A DNA stretch of 58,469 nt from Thermoanaerobaculia bacterium (lineage in GTDB: Bacteria > Acidobacteriota > Thermoanaerobaculia > Multivoradales > JAGPDF01): assembly GCA_018057705.1 (NCBI GenBank), contig JAGPDF010000024.1, positions 1 through 58,469 of the forward strand. The letters run 5' to 3'. How positions within the stretch are numbered: position 1 is the stretch's first letter; the number at the start of each line of letters is the position of its first letter. The translations under genes were made by a program, and so were the position numbers. A model generated the notes under the pieces. It made no database searches. It was not told the origin of the DNA and was given only the letters and a program-made list of their open reading frames with translations. Shown here one piece after another: positions 20,773-31,037 of this stretch.

Positions 20773-22428
20773 ATGAGATTCCCCACTGCCGCTCCAAGTC
20801 CTTCCTCCCGGCTCGTGAGGTCCGCCGCCTGCTTCGGCGCCCTGTTCGCGGTCGCCGCTGCGGTTGCGGCCATGCCCGGATATCTAGGCGTCTCGACCGT
20901 CCGCGGCCGCGCCTACGGCAACGAACCGCTGTTCTTCACGCCGCCGCAGGAGGGCGATCACTTCGCCTTCTCCCTGGCCACCGGGGATTTCAACGGCGAC
21001 GGCGCCGAGGACCTGGCGAGCGGAATTCCGGACGACGACGGCGTGGCCGGCTTCGAGGTGATCAACGCCGGCGCCTTCGTCGTGCGCTATGGAGTGCCCG
21101 GCGCCGGACTCGCTTCGCAGTCGACCCTGTTCAGCCAGTTCACGTCCGGCAGCCCGGATCCGCAGCGTGAAGACGACCAGTTCGGCTACGCCCTCGCCGC
21201 AGGCGACTTCAACGGCGATCAGATCGACGACCTCGCTGTCAGCGTCCCGGGGCATCGCGAGGGCTTCTTCGACTACACCTACGGAGCGGTCGCGATCCAC
21301 TACGGCACGCCTTCCGGGCTCGAGCCGGCCGCTTCCGAGTGGTTGGTACCCCACTTCACGGCCGGTATGGTGCCTGCGGCAGGCCGCGGACTCCGCATCT
21401 GCGGGCAGGACCTGGCGACCGGTGACTTCGATCACAACGGCTATGCCGACCTCGTCATCGGCTGTCCCTTCTCGTATATTTACTACCCCCCCGATTCGCT
21501 CCTCGAGGAGGCGGGCGCGGTGATCGTCCTGCTCGGCGCGCCAGGGGGGCTCTTGCCGTTCTTCGGATACATCTTCGATCAGGACTCGCCCGACATCCTC
21601 GGCGGCGCCGAGGACTATGACCATCTGGGAGCGGCTGTCGCCACCGGCGACTTCGATGGCGACAGCTTTGACGACCTCGCGATCGGCGCATCGGGAGAAG
21701 ACGACAAGGGCATCGTGCAGATCGTCTTCGGTAACGCCGGCGGGCTCGACCTGCCGAACAACGCGCTCTATTTCCAGCACCACACCGGCGGGGTCGACGA
21801 AGCCGGCGACCAGTTCGGCCAGGAGCTCGCTGCGGGCGATTTCGACGGCGACGGCTTCGACGATCTGGCGGTCGCCGCGCCGTTCGAGGACGAGACTTCC
21901 GGATTTCCCGACGCGCCCGACACCGGAGCGATCTCGATGATGTTCGGGTCGGCCGCCGGCATCCACCTGGCGCGCAGCAAGTACTTCCAGCAGAGCGACA
22001 TCCTGGGAGTGGGCGTCGTCGACCAGAGCGGCGACCGCTTCGGCTTCGCGCTCGCGGCAGGCGACCTCGACGGCGACGGTCGCGCGGATCTCGCGGTAGG
22101 GCATCCCGGCGAGGGCAACGGGGGTGCCGACCGCGGCGCGGTGACGCTCCTCATGGGTGGCCCCGGCGGCGTCCTCACCCGCTTCGGTAACCTCTTGGCC
22201 GGCACGGGCGGATATCCCGGCGAAGTGCAGGACAGCCAGGACTACGGCGCCTCCGCGGCGACCGGCGACTTCGACGGCGACGGTTTCGCCGACCTCGTCA
22301 TCGGCGCGCCCTATTTCAACGCGTTCCCGCTCGCCAATGTCGGCGCCGAGGTCGTGCTCTACGGTTCGCTGTTCTCGGACGGCTTCGCCAGCGGCGCGAT
22401 CGAAACCTGGTCGGCGTCGACGCCCTGA
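20773..22428 (+). CDS. Secreted FG-GAP (integrin-like) beta-propeller
   Basis: 551 aa. Signal peptide at about 1-37 (VAAAVAAMPG). Seven FG-GAP blades follow, each with a calcium loop of the DxDxDGxxD kind (GDFNGDGAEDLA, GDFDGDSFDDLA, GDLDGDGRADLA and others), enough to close a seven-bladed propeller. Such proteins are surface or secreted and bind ligands. It ends LFSDGFASGAIETWSASTP, the same kind of tail as the oxidase at 2325. The N-terminus has no clear Shine-Dalgarno or TANNNT box, so the start could differ slightly. The stop is 13 bp from the convergent mutase gene. Confidence 0.85.
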   Translation: MRFPTAAPSPSSRLVRSAACFGALFAVAAAVAAMPGYLGVSTVRGRAYGNEPLFFTPPQEGDHFAFSLATGDFNGDGAEDLASGIPDDDGVAGFEVINAGAFVVRYGVPGAGLASQSTLFSQFTSGSPDPQREDDQFGYALAAGDFNGDQIDDLAVSVPGHREGFFDYTYGAVAIHYGTPSGLEPAASEWLVPHFTAGMVPAAGRGLRICGQDLATGDFDHNGYADLVIGCPFSYIYYPPDSLLEEAGAVIVLLGAPGGLLPFFGYIFDQDSPDILGGAEDYDHLGAAVATGDFDGDSFDDLAIGASGEDDKGIVQIVFGNAGGLDLPNNALYFQHHTGGVDEAGDQFGQELAAGDFDGDGFDDLAVAAPFEDETSGFPDAPDTGAISMMFGSAAGIHLARSKYFQQSDILGVGVVDQSGDRFGFALAAGDLDGDGRADLAVGHPGEGNGGADRGAVTLLMGGPGGVLTRFGNLLAGTGGYPGEVQDSQDYGASAATGDFDGDGFADLVIGAPYFNAFPLANVGAEVVLYGSLFSDGFASGAIETWSASTP

Positions 22429-22441
22429 GAGCGCCCGGGGG

Positions 22442-24064
<1,623 letters not shown>

Positions 24065-24070
24065 GGCCTG

Positions 24071-24076
24071 ATTCTA
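24071..24076 (-). promoter_or_regulatory. Putative leaderless -10 box TAGAAT
   Basis: TAGAAT, 6 nt before the GTG of methylmalonyl-CoA mutase (24064). Confidence 0.5.
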
Positions 24077-24133
24077 GCGCCGCTGGAGGCCGGTTTTCGG
24101 GCCACCCGGTCGCTTTCCGGAGGCGAACTGGGG

Positions 24134-24179
24134 GACAATGGCTAGGGGCCGCCGCAGGCGGAGGCACAATATCTTGCGG
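24134..24179 (+). promoter_or_regulatory. Candidate tandem NrdR boxes upstream of nrdJ
   Basis: GACAATGGCTAGGGG at 24134 and CACAATATCTTGCGG at 24165 agree at 10 of 15 positions and start exactly 31 bp apart. NrdR boxes are known to occur as pairs about three helical turns apart, upstream of ribonucleotide reductase genes. The second site fits the ACAC-WATAT-type consensus better than the first. Confidence 0.5.
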
Positions 24180-24368
24180 AAACCCCTTGACAGAGTCGCA
24201 CGCTCTGCCGCACACTCTGGACCTCGGAAATTGCACAAGCCTTTGGGCAGGTAAGACGGGGTAGCTCGCTGGGTGTTGCGCGGAAGTCGGGAGCCTCAAG
24301 GCGGGTTGGGCGGCACGGCGGGCCCGAAACTGAAGTCACCCTGGGCAACAGGCGGTAACGGAGGAAGC

Positions 24369-27224
24369 ATGGCAACAGAATCGAAAATGAATCCCGAACT
24401 CACCCCCAACCTTTCCCGTCCGCCCGGCCTCCCGGGCGGCGTTTCCGAAGCCCGTGAAGCCGGCGCGGCATCTGCCGCCGCCGCCCCGGGCGCGACCCGC
24501 GCCGGACTCGAGTTCGAGCGCTACTTTTCGACCGCCGGAGTCGATCCGTTCGACGCCGTCGAATGGGAGACGCGGGACGCCCTGATCGGAAACGAGAAGG
24601 GCGAGAAGGTGTTCGAGCAGAAGGGCGTCGAGGTTCCCAAGTTCTGGTCGCAGACCGCCACCAACGTGGTGGTCTCGAAGTACTTCCGCGGCGAGCTCGG
24701 TACGCCGCAGCGTGAGACCTCGGTGCGTCAGTTGATCGGCCGGGTCGTGGACGCGATGACGCGATGGGGCCGGGACGGCGGCTACTTCGCCTCCGAAGCG
24801 AGCGCCGCGATCTTCCATGCCGAGCTCTCGCACATCCTGGTCAACCAGTACGCCTGCTTCAACTCGCCGGTCTGGTTCAATGTCGGAATCGAAGAGCATC
24901 CCCAGTGTTCGGCCTGCTTCATCAACTCGGTCGAGGACACGATGCAGTCGATTCTCGGCCTGGCGAAGACCGAAGGCATGCTCTTCAAGTACGGTTCGGG
25001 CACCGGTTCGAACCTGTCCTCGCTGCGTTCGTCCCGCGAGAGCCTCGCCGGCGGCGGCACGGCTTCGGGTCCGGTCTCCTTCATGAAGGGCTTCGACGCC
25101 TTCGCCGGCGTGATCAAGAGCGGCGGCAAGACGCGCCGCGCGGCGAAGATGGTGATCCTCAACGCCGAGCATCCGGACATCCTCGATTTCATCCGCTGCA
25201 AGGAGATCGAGGAGCGCAAGGCCTGGACGCTGATCGACGCCGGCTACCCGGGCGGTTTCAACGTCTCGGGCGGCGCCTACGACTCGATCGCCTACCAGAA
25301 CGCCAACCATTCGGTCCGCGTCACCGACGAGTTCATGAAGGCGGTCGTCGAGAACCGCGACTGGACGACACGCGCCGTGCGCGACGGCCGGCCCATGGAC
25401 AGCTACCCGGCCCGCGACCTCATGCACGCGATCGCCGAGTCGACCTGGGTGTGCGGCGATCCCGGGATGCAGTACGACAGCACGATCAACGACTGGCACA
25501 CCTGCCCCAACTCGGCGCGGATCAACGCCTCGAACCCGTGCTCCGAATACATGTTCCTCGACGACACGGCGTGCAATCTGGCGTCGCTCAACCTGCTCAA
25601 GTTCCACGACGCCGATCGCGGTTTCGATGTCGAGAGCTTCCGCCACGCCTGCGAAGTGGTGATCACCGCGCAGGAGATCGTGGTCGACTACGCGAGCTAC
25701 CCGACCAAGGCGATCGAGAAGAACTCGCACGACTATCGCCCGCTGGGGATCGGTTTCGCCAACCTCGGTGCGCTCCTGATGGCCCGCGGAATGGCCTACG
25801 ACTCCGACAGCGGCCGCGGCTACGCGGCGGCGATCACGGCGCTGATGACCGGCGCCTCGTATGCCCAGTCGGCGCGCATCGCCGAGAAGAAGGGGCCGTT
25901 CGCGGGCTACGCCAAGAATCGCGAGCCGATGCTCCGGGTCATGCGCAAGCATCGTGACGCGGTGAAGCGGATCGACGCCGCGCACGTTCCCCTGGAGCTC
26001 CTCCAGGCCGCCAAGCAATCGTGGGACGACGTCGTCGCCCTGGGCGAGAAGCACGGCCTCAAGAACAGCCAGATTTCGGTGCTGGCGCCGACCGGAACGA
26101 TCGCCTTCATGATGGACTGCGACACCACCGGCGTCGAGCCGGACATCGCGCTCGTCAAGTACAAGAAGCTGGTCGGCGGCGGGATGATCAAGATCGTCAA
26201 CCAGACGGTGCCGGTCGGGTTGAAGCGCCTCGGCTACGAGAAGGACGAAATCCGCGCCATCGTCGAGTTCATCGACGAGCACGACACGATCGAGGGCGCT
26301 CCGTTCCTCAAGCCCGAGCATCTCTCGGTCTTCGACTGCGCCTTCAAGCCGGCGCAGGGCAGCCGCTCGATCCACTACGCCGGGCACCTGAAGATGCTCG
26401 CCGCGGCGCAGCCGTTCATCTCCGGCGCGATCTCGAAGACGATCAACATGCCGGAGGAGTCGACGCCGGAGGAGATCGAACAGGCCTACATCGAGGGCTG
26501 GAAGTTGGGACTCAAAGCGGTGGCGATCTACCGCGACGGGTGCAAGCGCAGCCAGCCGCTGTCGACCCGCAAGGACGACGCCTCCGCGGCCGCTTCGAAC
26601 GCCGGGAGCCTGGCGCTCGCCGGCACTCTGGCCTCGACGGTTCCGATGCCCGGTCGCCGCAAGCTTCCGGACGAGCGGCGCTCGATCACCCACAAGTTCT
26701 CGATCAACGGCCACGAGGGCTACATCACGGTCGGCGTCTACGACGACGGGCAGCCAGGGGAGATCTTCCTGGTGATGGCCAAGGAGGGCTCGACCATCTC
26801 CGGGCTGATGGACGCCTTCGCCACGATGGTGTCGCTGTCGCTGCAGTACGGCGTGCCGCTCAAGGCGCTGGTGGACAAGTTCTCGCACACGCGTTTCGAG
26901 CCGTCCGGCTTCACGAAGAACCCGGAGATTCCGATCGCCAAGTCGATCACCGACTACATCTTCCGCTGGCTGGCCTCGAAGTTCCTGAGCCAGGAGGAGA
27001 AGCAGGCGGTCGGCGTCATCCTCCGCGAGCCGGCTCCGGCGGCCCAACCCGAGGCAGGCCCGGCGGCGGTGCGGCCGACGGCCCGGGAGGCCGAGGGCGG
27101 CTCGTTGCTGACCTTCGTCAACAATACCGATGCTCCGAGCTGCCATGAGTGCGGATCGATCATGGTGCGCAACGGTTCCTGCTACAAGTGCACGAATTGC
27201 GGCTCGACCAGCGGGTGCAGCTGA
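24369..27224 (+). CDS. nrdJ: B12-dependent (class II) ribonucleotide reductase
   Basis: 951 aa. Reduces ribonucleotides to deoxyribonucleotides using adenosylcobalamin, oxygen-independently. Visible: FNSPVWFNVGIEEHP near the N-terminus, NPCSEYMFLDDTACNLASLN with the active-site Asn-Cys-Glu, and a C-terminal zinc-ribbon-like CHECG..C.KCTNCG tail used for re-reduction. The ATG at 24369 follows GGAGGAAGC; the ORF extends further upstream without homology. Followed by a Lys-rich mini-gene and a strong terminator. Confidence 0.96.
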   Translation: MATESKMNPELTPNLSRPPGLPGGVSEAREAGAASAAAAPGATRAGLEFERYFSTAGVDPFDAVEWETRDALIGNEKGEKVFEQKGVEVPKFWSQTATNVVVSKYFRGELGTPQRETSVRQLIGRVVDAMTRWGRDGGYFASEASAAIFHAELSHILVNQYACFNSPVWFNVGIEEHPQCSACFINSVEDTMQSILGLAKTEGMLFKYGSGTGSNLSSLRSSRESLAGGGTASGPVSFMKGFDAFAGVIKSGGKTRRAAKMVILNAEHPDILDFIRCKEIEERKAWTLIDAGYPGGFNVSGGAYDSIAYQNANHSVRVTDEFMKAVVENRDWTTRAVRDGRPMDSYPARDLMHAIAESTWVCGDPGMQYDSTINDWHTCPNSARINASNPCSEYMFLDDTACNLASLNLLKFHDADRGFDVESFRHACEVVITAQEIVVDYASYPTKAIEKNSHDYRPLGIGFANLGALLMARGMAYDSDSGRGYAAAITALMTGASYAQSARIAEKKGPFAGYAKNREPMLRVMRKHRDAVKRIDAAHVPLELLQAAKQSWDDVVALGEKHGLKNSQISVLAPTGTIAFMMDCDTTGVEPDIALVKYKKLVGGGMIKIVNQTVPVGLKRLGYEKDEIRAIVEFIDEHDTIEGAPFLKPEHLSVFDCAFKPAQGSRSIHYAGHLKMLAAAQPFISGAISKTINMPEESTPEEIEQAYIEGWKLGLKAVAIYRDGCKRSQPLSTRKDDASAAASNAGSLALAGTLASTVPMPGRRKLPDERRSITHKFSINGHEGYITVGVYDDGQPGEIFLVMAKEGSTISGLMDAFATMVSLSLQYGVPLKALVDKFSHTRFEPSGFTKNPEIPIAKSITDYIFRWLASKFLSQEEKQAVGVILREPAPAAQPEAGPAAVRPTAREAEGGSLLTFVNNTDAPSCHECGSIMVRNGSCYKCTNCGSTSGCS

Positions 27225-27288
27225 AGTCGGAGTCTTTCCACGCATGCAACGGGCAATTCAGCCCGATGCCATAGAGGAGGCTATCCAC

Positions 27289-27360
27289 ATGGCCACCAAG
27301 AAGGCGGCGAAGAAGCCTGCCAAGAAGACTGCGAAGAAGACCGTCAAGAAGAAGAAGTAA
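27289..27360 (+). CDS. 23-residue Lys/Ala-rich peptide (histone H1-tail-like)
   Basis: Begins MATKKAAKKPAKKT and ends in KKKK; 13 of 23 residues are Lys. A clean GAGGAGG Shine-Dalgarno lies 8 nt before the ATG, so it looks translated; an in-frame ATG at 27244 would add 15 residues but lacks a good site. The composition resembles the basic tails of bacterial histone H1/AlgP-like proteins and suggests nucleic-acid binding. It lies between nrdJ and its terminator. Confidence 0.6.
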   Translation: MATKKAAKKPAKKTAKKTVKKKK

Positions 27361-27438
27361 CTTCGTCGGCGCTCCGGCGCCGGCCTTCGTTCTCCGGGCG
27401 CTTCGTCGCCTGGCAACTGTTTCTGGTATGTACCCCAT

Positions 27439-27471
27439 GAGCCCGGCCGTGAGGCCTCGGCTCTTTTTTTT
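27439..27471 (+). terminator. Rho-independent terminator
   Basis: GAGCC(C)GGCC, GTGA loop, GGCC(TC)GGCTC, then eight T (27464-27471). Ends the nrdJ/Lys-rich peptide transcript. Confidence 0.85.
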
Positions 27472-27564
27472 CGCCGGAGCCCCCGATGGCGAGCCAGAGA
27501 AGAATGTCCCGCCTCCGGAGCCGGGGCGCGGCCGTTGCCTATCCCGATTTGTGGCTGAACCGGT

Positions 27565-27570
27565 TATCGT
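27565..27570 (+). promoter_or_regulatory. Putative leaderless -10 box TATCGT
   Basis: TATCGT, 7 nt before the ATG of the TlpA-like lipoprotein (27578). Confidence 0.35.
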
Positions 27571-27577
27571 TCGGGGT

Positions 27578-28180
27578 ATGACGATTCTTCGTGCTTCGGG
27601 CGGCCTCGGCCGCGGAGTCCGGTCTCTGCTGGTCGGCGTCGCCGCGGCGGTTCTCCTCTTGGCGGCCGGGTGCGGTGGGGCCGGGGAACGAGCGGGTGCC
27701 GGCGGCGGGGCTGAGCTCGTGCCGATGCCGGAGTTCACTCTCGCTTCGCTCGGGGGGGAGAGTCTCGGCAAGGCGGACTTCGCGGGCAAGGTCGTGCTCT
27801 TCGACTTCTGGGCGACCTGGTGCGGGCCCTGCCATCTCCAGGCCGACATCCTCAAAGAGATCTACCCCGGCGCGGCGAAGCGCGGCGTCGAGTTCGTGGC
27901 GGTCTCGACGGGCGAGGAGGCCGAGACGGTGCGCAACTTCGTCGCGAGGCGTCCGTTCCCCTACGCGGTGCTGGTCGACCCGGAGGAGGTCCTGGGCACC
28001 GCGCTCGAGATCCTGGCCCTGCCGACCCTCGTGGTCATGGACGCCCGGGGGCAGATCGCCTATCGCCACACCGGTGTCGCCGACGCCGAGACGATCGAGG
28101 CCGCCCTGCGGGCTGCCGCCGGGGCAGCAGAGGCGACGGCGGCAGCGGTCGCGGTCGCCCCGGCGGCTTCAGGAAGCTGA
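27578..28180 (+). CDS. TlpA/ResA-like thioredoxin lipoprotein
   Basis: 200 aa. Lipobox LLLAAGC (lipidated Cys32) after a single hydrophobic segment; thioredoxin fold with FWATWCGPCHLQAD (redox Cys82 and Cys85) and the cis-Pro in LALPTLVV. Such proteins reduce disulfides in the periplasm, for example during cytochrome c maturation; no ccm genes are nearby. It ends in an Ala-rich tail. The start at 27578 is chosen for the signal sequence and the upstream TANNNT box; the longer frame would put the signal peptide 60 residues in. Seven bp separate it from the SprT-like gene. Confidence 0.85.
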   Translation: MTILRASGGLGRGVRSLLVGVAAAVLLLAAGCGGAGERAGAGGGAELVPMPEFTLASLGGESLGKADFAGKVVLFDFWATWCGPCHLQADILKEIYPGAAKRGVEFVAVSTGEEAETVRNFVARRPFPYAVLVDPEEVLGTALEILALPTLVVMDARGQIAYRHTGVADAETIEAALRAAAGAAEATAAAVAVAPAASGS

Positions 28181-28186
28181 CCGGCC

Positions 28187-28729
28187 TTGGAGCAACTCTC
28201 CCTCCTCGAGCTCTTCTCTCCGCCGCGCCGCGAGCGCCGGAAGAAGGTGCCTTCCACGCGCTCGACGGCGGCGCTCGAGCGTCTCGCCGCCGCGTATCTC
28301 GCGCCCTTGCGCAAGCTCCGCTGGCTCTGTCCGCGCCGGGTGCGGGTGATCTTCAACGCGCGCTTGCGCAGCACGCTGGGAAGGGCCGATTTCACGAACG
28401 TGACTGTGGAGCTGAATCCTCACCTGCTCGACCGCAATCCGCAGGAGCTCGTGCCGACCCTCGTTCACGAGCTCTGCCACCTGGCGGCCGGTCCGCGCGC
28501 CGGCCACGGACCGAAGTGGAAGAAGATGATGCAGGCCTGCGGCGCCAAACCGACGGTGTGCCACAGCCTCGACACCTCGCACCTCCGGCGCCGGCGACGG
28601 CTCTGGATCTGGCGCTGCAAGTCGTGCGGCGAGGGCTATCCGCGGCACCATCGCGGGGCGCGGCGCTACCGCTGCGCCGACTGCGGCGGGCGGCTCCTGG
28701 TGGTAGCGGATCCGGCGGCCGGAAAGTAG
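28187..28729 (+). CDS. SprT-like zinc metalloprotein
   Basis: 180 aa, TTG start. SprT-like zincin motif HELCH (His94, Glu95, His98) with a further His107 in AGHGPKW, and a C-terminal zinc ribbon (C144/C147, C163/C166). Related eukaryotic Spartan proteins cleave DNA-protein crosslinks; the role of bacterial SprT-like proteins is not settled. Basic N-terminal stretch RRERRKK. Probably cotranscribed with the TlpA-like gene. Confidence 0.85.
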   Translation: MEQLSLLELFSPPRRERRKKVPSTRSTAALERLAAAYLAPLRKLRWLCPRRVRVIFNARLRSTLGRADFTNVTVELNPHLLDRNPQELVPTLVHELCHLAAGPRAGHGPKWKKMMQACGAKPTVCHSLDTSHLRRRRRLWIWRCKSCGEGYPRHHRGARRYRCADCGGRLLVVADPAAGK

Positions 28730-28767
28730 AGGCCGGCCGGCGACCTCCGAAGCCGCGCAAGGAAAAC

Positions 28768-28865
28768 GTAGGATGTGTCGAGCGGAGCGAAACGCATCGG
28801 TCGCGTTCGGAATCCACTCCTTCGTCACGCGACCGATGCGGTGCGCTTCGCTTACCGCATCCTAC
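28768..28865. repeat. 98-bp palindromic GTAG-type interspersed repeat, copy 1
   Basis: Begins GTAGGATG and ends CATCCTAC; each arm is itself imperfectly palindromic (GAGCGGAGCG, GCGCTTCGCTTACC). Copy 2 (38371-38475) is the same element in the opposite orientation. The GTAG head resembles REP elements mobilised by REP-associated tyrosine transposases; none is encoded here. Confidence 0.8.
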
Positions 28866-28913
28866 GGAATGAAGAGTCCACGACTCGCCCACTCGATTTC
28901 CAGATGAGCCAAG

Positions 28914-28944
28914 AAAAAGGGCGGCTCCGCGGAGCCGCCCTTTT
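28914..28944. terminator. Bidirectional rho-independent terminator
   Basis: Perfect 11-bp palindrome GGGCGGCTCCG/CGGAGCCGCCC flanked by A5 on the left (T5 for the minus-strand OmpA gene) and T4 on the right. Ends the OmpA lipoprotein transcript. Confidence 0.88.
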
Positions 28945-28968
28945 CTATTCTCCGATGTCGGGAGGCGA

Positions 28969-29592
28969 CTACTGCAGGACGACCAGGACCACGCGGCGGT
29001 TCTGGGCGCGGCCCTCGCGCGTCTTGTTGTCGGCCACCGGCTCCGACTCGCCGTACGAGATCGACTCGATACGGAAGAGCGGGATGCCCTGCTTGGCGAG
29101 GTACTCCTCGACGGACTCGGCGCGCTGCTTGCCGAGCTTCTCGTTGTAGAGCTCGCCGCCGACGTTGTCGGTATGGCCCTGGACTTCGACGTAGACGTTG
29201 CGATTCTCGGTCTTCAGCTGCGCCGCGAAAGCGTCGAGTGCCGCCTTGGCCTCGGCCGAGAGCTCCGCCTTGTCGAAGCCGAACTTCACCTTGTCGTCGG
29301 AGAGCACGGTCTCGTAGAGGAGCTTGCCCTCGGCGAGGCGGCCGGCGGCGACGGCGCGGTCGAGCGCCTCCTTGGCGGTCTTGGACGCCGCGGCGGTGTC
29401 CTGCTCGTTCTTGCTGATACGGCCCTCGTGCACCTTGATCTTGGTCTGCGCATCCTCGACCTGGGTCTGCACACCGTCGACGCGCGTGCTGACCTGGCCC
29501 ACTTCGCCCGCCACGTACTTCTTGGTGGCGCATCCCCAGCCCGCCAACGCCGTGATCATCACTGCCGTCACCGCCAGATTCACTCTTTTCAT
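28969..29592 (-). CDS. OmpA-family peptidoglycan-associated lipoprotein
   Basis: 207 aa. Lipobox ending LAGWGC (Cys21). Residues about 27-75 form a coiled coil (TRVDGVQTQVEDAQTK). The OmpA C-terminal domain spans about 95-207 with VQGHTDNVGGELYNEKLGKQ and RAESVEEYL, which bind peptidoglycan diaminopimelate. It probably tethers the outer membrane to the wall. A GGAGG Shine-Dalgarno precedes the ATG at 29592. Confidence 0.92.
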   Translation of the reverse strand: MKRVNLAVTAVMITALAGWGCATKKYVAGEVGQVSTRVDGVQTQVEDAQTKIKVHEGRISKNEQDTAAASKTAKEALDRAVAAGRLAEGKLLYETVLSDDKVKFGFDKAELSAEAKAALDAFAAQLKTENRNVYVEVQGHTDNVGGELYNEKLGKQRAESVEEYLAKQGIPLFRIESISYGESEPVADNKTREGRAQNRRVVLVVLQ

Positions 29593-29664
29593 CTCATGTC
29601 CTCCATCCTGGGTTGATAAAGCCACTGCGGTCATGGGAATCGTCTCCACTCCCGTGGGCCGGTC

Positions 29665-30687
29665 TCACTTCGAGCCCGACGCGGGGGGGAGCCCCTGATA
29701 GCCTTTCCTCGAAAGAACCTGCCTTGCCTTCTTGGCGCGAACCTGAACCTGGATCGTCCGAAAAGCGTTCTTGCCCGTGCCCTGGGTCTCGAAGCCGAGA
29801 ACGTACTGGTAGCGCAGGTCCTCCGCCACCGACGCGCAGGCCTCCTTCATGTCGTCGGGACTGGCGATCGCGAAGTACCGTCCGCCGGTCATGTGGGCGA
29901 GCAGATTCAGCATGTCGGCATAACTGTAGACCCCGTCGGCGGAGGTCGGTGCGGCAAAGGGGTCGCCGGATTCGAGTCCGAACACGTAGACCGGGAGCTG
30001 CGCCTGGCGCACGATCTCCCGCGCCGCCGCCGCGGTCACCGTGCTGGCGTTGTCGACCCCATCGGTGATCAGGACGACGGCCCGCTTGACGTTCCGGCTG
30101 TCGCCCGAGATGCGCGGCAGGAGGGCCACCGCGTCGTGCAGCGCGGTCTTGCCGTAGCCCTCCCAGGAGGCGACCGATTCCCGCAGGGCTTCGAGATCCT
30201 CGGTGAACGGGACATCGATGTTGGTGTCCTCGCCCGCGAAGGTCGCCAGCGAGAACTCGTCTCCCGGCCGCGCTGCGTCGAGAAAATAGTCGATCGCTTC
30301 ATGACTCGCTTCGAGCCGTCCGCCGACCCCCATGCTCCCGGACAGATCCTGGAGGAAGACCAGGCTCCAGGGCGCCTCGCCGCGGGGCTCGAAGTCGGGG
30401 AAGCGGATCGAGCGACCGTCGACCTTGAGGTCGAAATCCTCCCTCTCCAGGCCGTTCAGGTAGCCACTCGGGCCCTTGACGATGACCGGCACGAGAATCC
30501 AGGCGACCTGGACCTCGTCGGAGAAGGTCGGTGTGGACTGTTCCGCAGGGACTTCGCCAGCGAGGCGCGCCGGAACGCCGAGCGCCAACTGCACCAGCGC
30601 CAAAACGGCGAGGGCGGCCAGGCGCCGGGCGGATCGCCGCCGCCGGGCTCTGGTAGCCTCGGCCGGGGGAGACCCGACGATGAACAT
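29665..30687 (-). CDS. Secreted VWFA-related Acidobacterial-domain protein
   Basis: 340 aa from ATG 30687 (in-frame ATGs at 30702 and 30714 are possible). A basic n-region RARRRRSARR and hydrophobic core give a signal peptide. A vWA domain follows with the metal-binding DLSGSM motif and later LITDGVDNAS. This arrangement matches the VWFA-related domain family (TIGR03436), which is strongly expanded in Acidobacteriota. A C-terminal basic region closes it. Function is probably adhesion or complex assembly. Its start overlaps that of the divergent 81-aa gene by 8 bp. Confidence 0.85.
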   Translation of the reverse strand: MFIVGSPPAEATRARRRRSARRLAALAVLALVQLALGVPARLAGEVPAEQSTPTFSDEVQVAWILVPVIVKGPSGYLNGLEREDFDLKVDGRSIRFPDFEPRGEAPWSLVFLQDLSGSMGVGGRLEASHEAIDYFLDAARPGDEFSLATFAGEDTNIDVPFTEDLEALRESVASWEGYGKTALHDAVALLPRISGDSRNVKRAVVLITDGVDNASTVTAAAAREIVRQAQLPVYVFGLESGDPFAAPTSADGVYSYADMLNLLAHMTGGRYFAIASPDDMKEACASVAEDLRYQYVLGFETQGTGKNAFRTIQVQVRAKKARQVLSRKGYQGLPPASGSK

Positions 30688-30925
30688 CCGCGACATCTCC
30701 ATCAAATGCGGCAATTGCGACTCCTATCAGACGCTCACCGGCTTCGCCCGCCGGGAGGAGTGGAACGTCTATACCTTCGAATGCGACCACGGCCGCTGCG
30801 ATCCGGCGGTGACCCGCACCCTGGTCGAGGTCCCGCGCCAGATCGACGACTTCGCCCGCCGCGACCCGGACTGGCGTGGAGGCGGAAAGCACGGCGAGTT
30901 CGGCGGCGGCTCCCAAGAAGAGTGA
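30680..30925 (+). CDS. Small Cys-rich protein, unknown
   Basis: 81 aa. Two Cys pairs, IKCGNCDS and FECDHGRCD, could hold a metal ion. No membrane segment. GGGGGAG is a weak Shine-Dalgarno for ATG 30680. Divergent from and overlapping the VWA gene start, so the two promoters must lie in each other's coding region. No family recognised. Confidence 0.55.
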   Translation: MNIRDISIKCGNCDSYQTLTGFARREEWNVYTFECDHGRCDPAVTRTLVEVPRQIDDFARRDPDWRGGGKHGEFGGGSQEE

Positions 30926-31037
30926 GCAAGCTCCGTGCCGATTCCTGACGTCGAGCGGGTTCTTGGCCTTATGTTACGCTTTCGGGCACAGTCTTGAGAA
31001 GGTACTCCAACCCATCCTGAGGCAGGCGGAGGCAGTC

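Larger units (their letters stand above)
24065..24368. promoter_or_regulatory. 304-bp divergent regulatory region between mutase and nrdJ
   Basis: No gene is visible. It holds the mutase -10 box (24071-24076), two NrdR-box-like sites, a TTGACA -35-like hexamer at 24187-24192 reading toward nrdJ, and a long leader to the nrdJ Shine-Dalgarno (GGAGG at 24360). No cobalamin riboswitch core could be found. Confidence 0.55.

Noticed and set aside
24193-24368. Cobalamin riboswitch in the nrdJ leader
   Set aside because: Expected for a B12-dependent enzyme region, but no B12-box-like core such as GCCACTG with its flanking helices was found.
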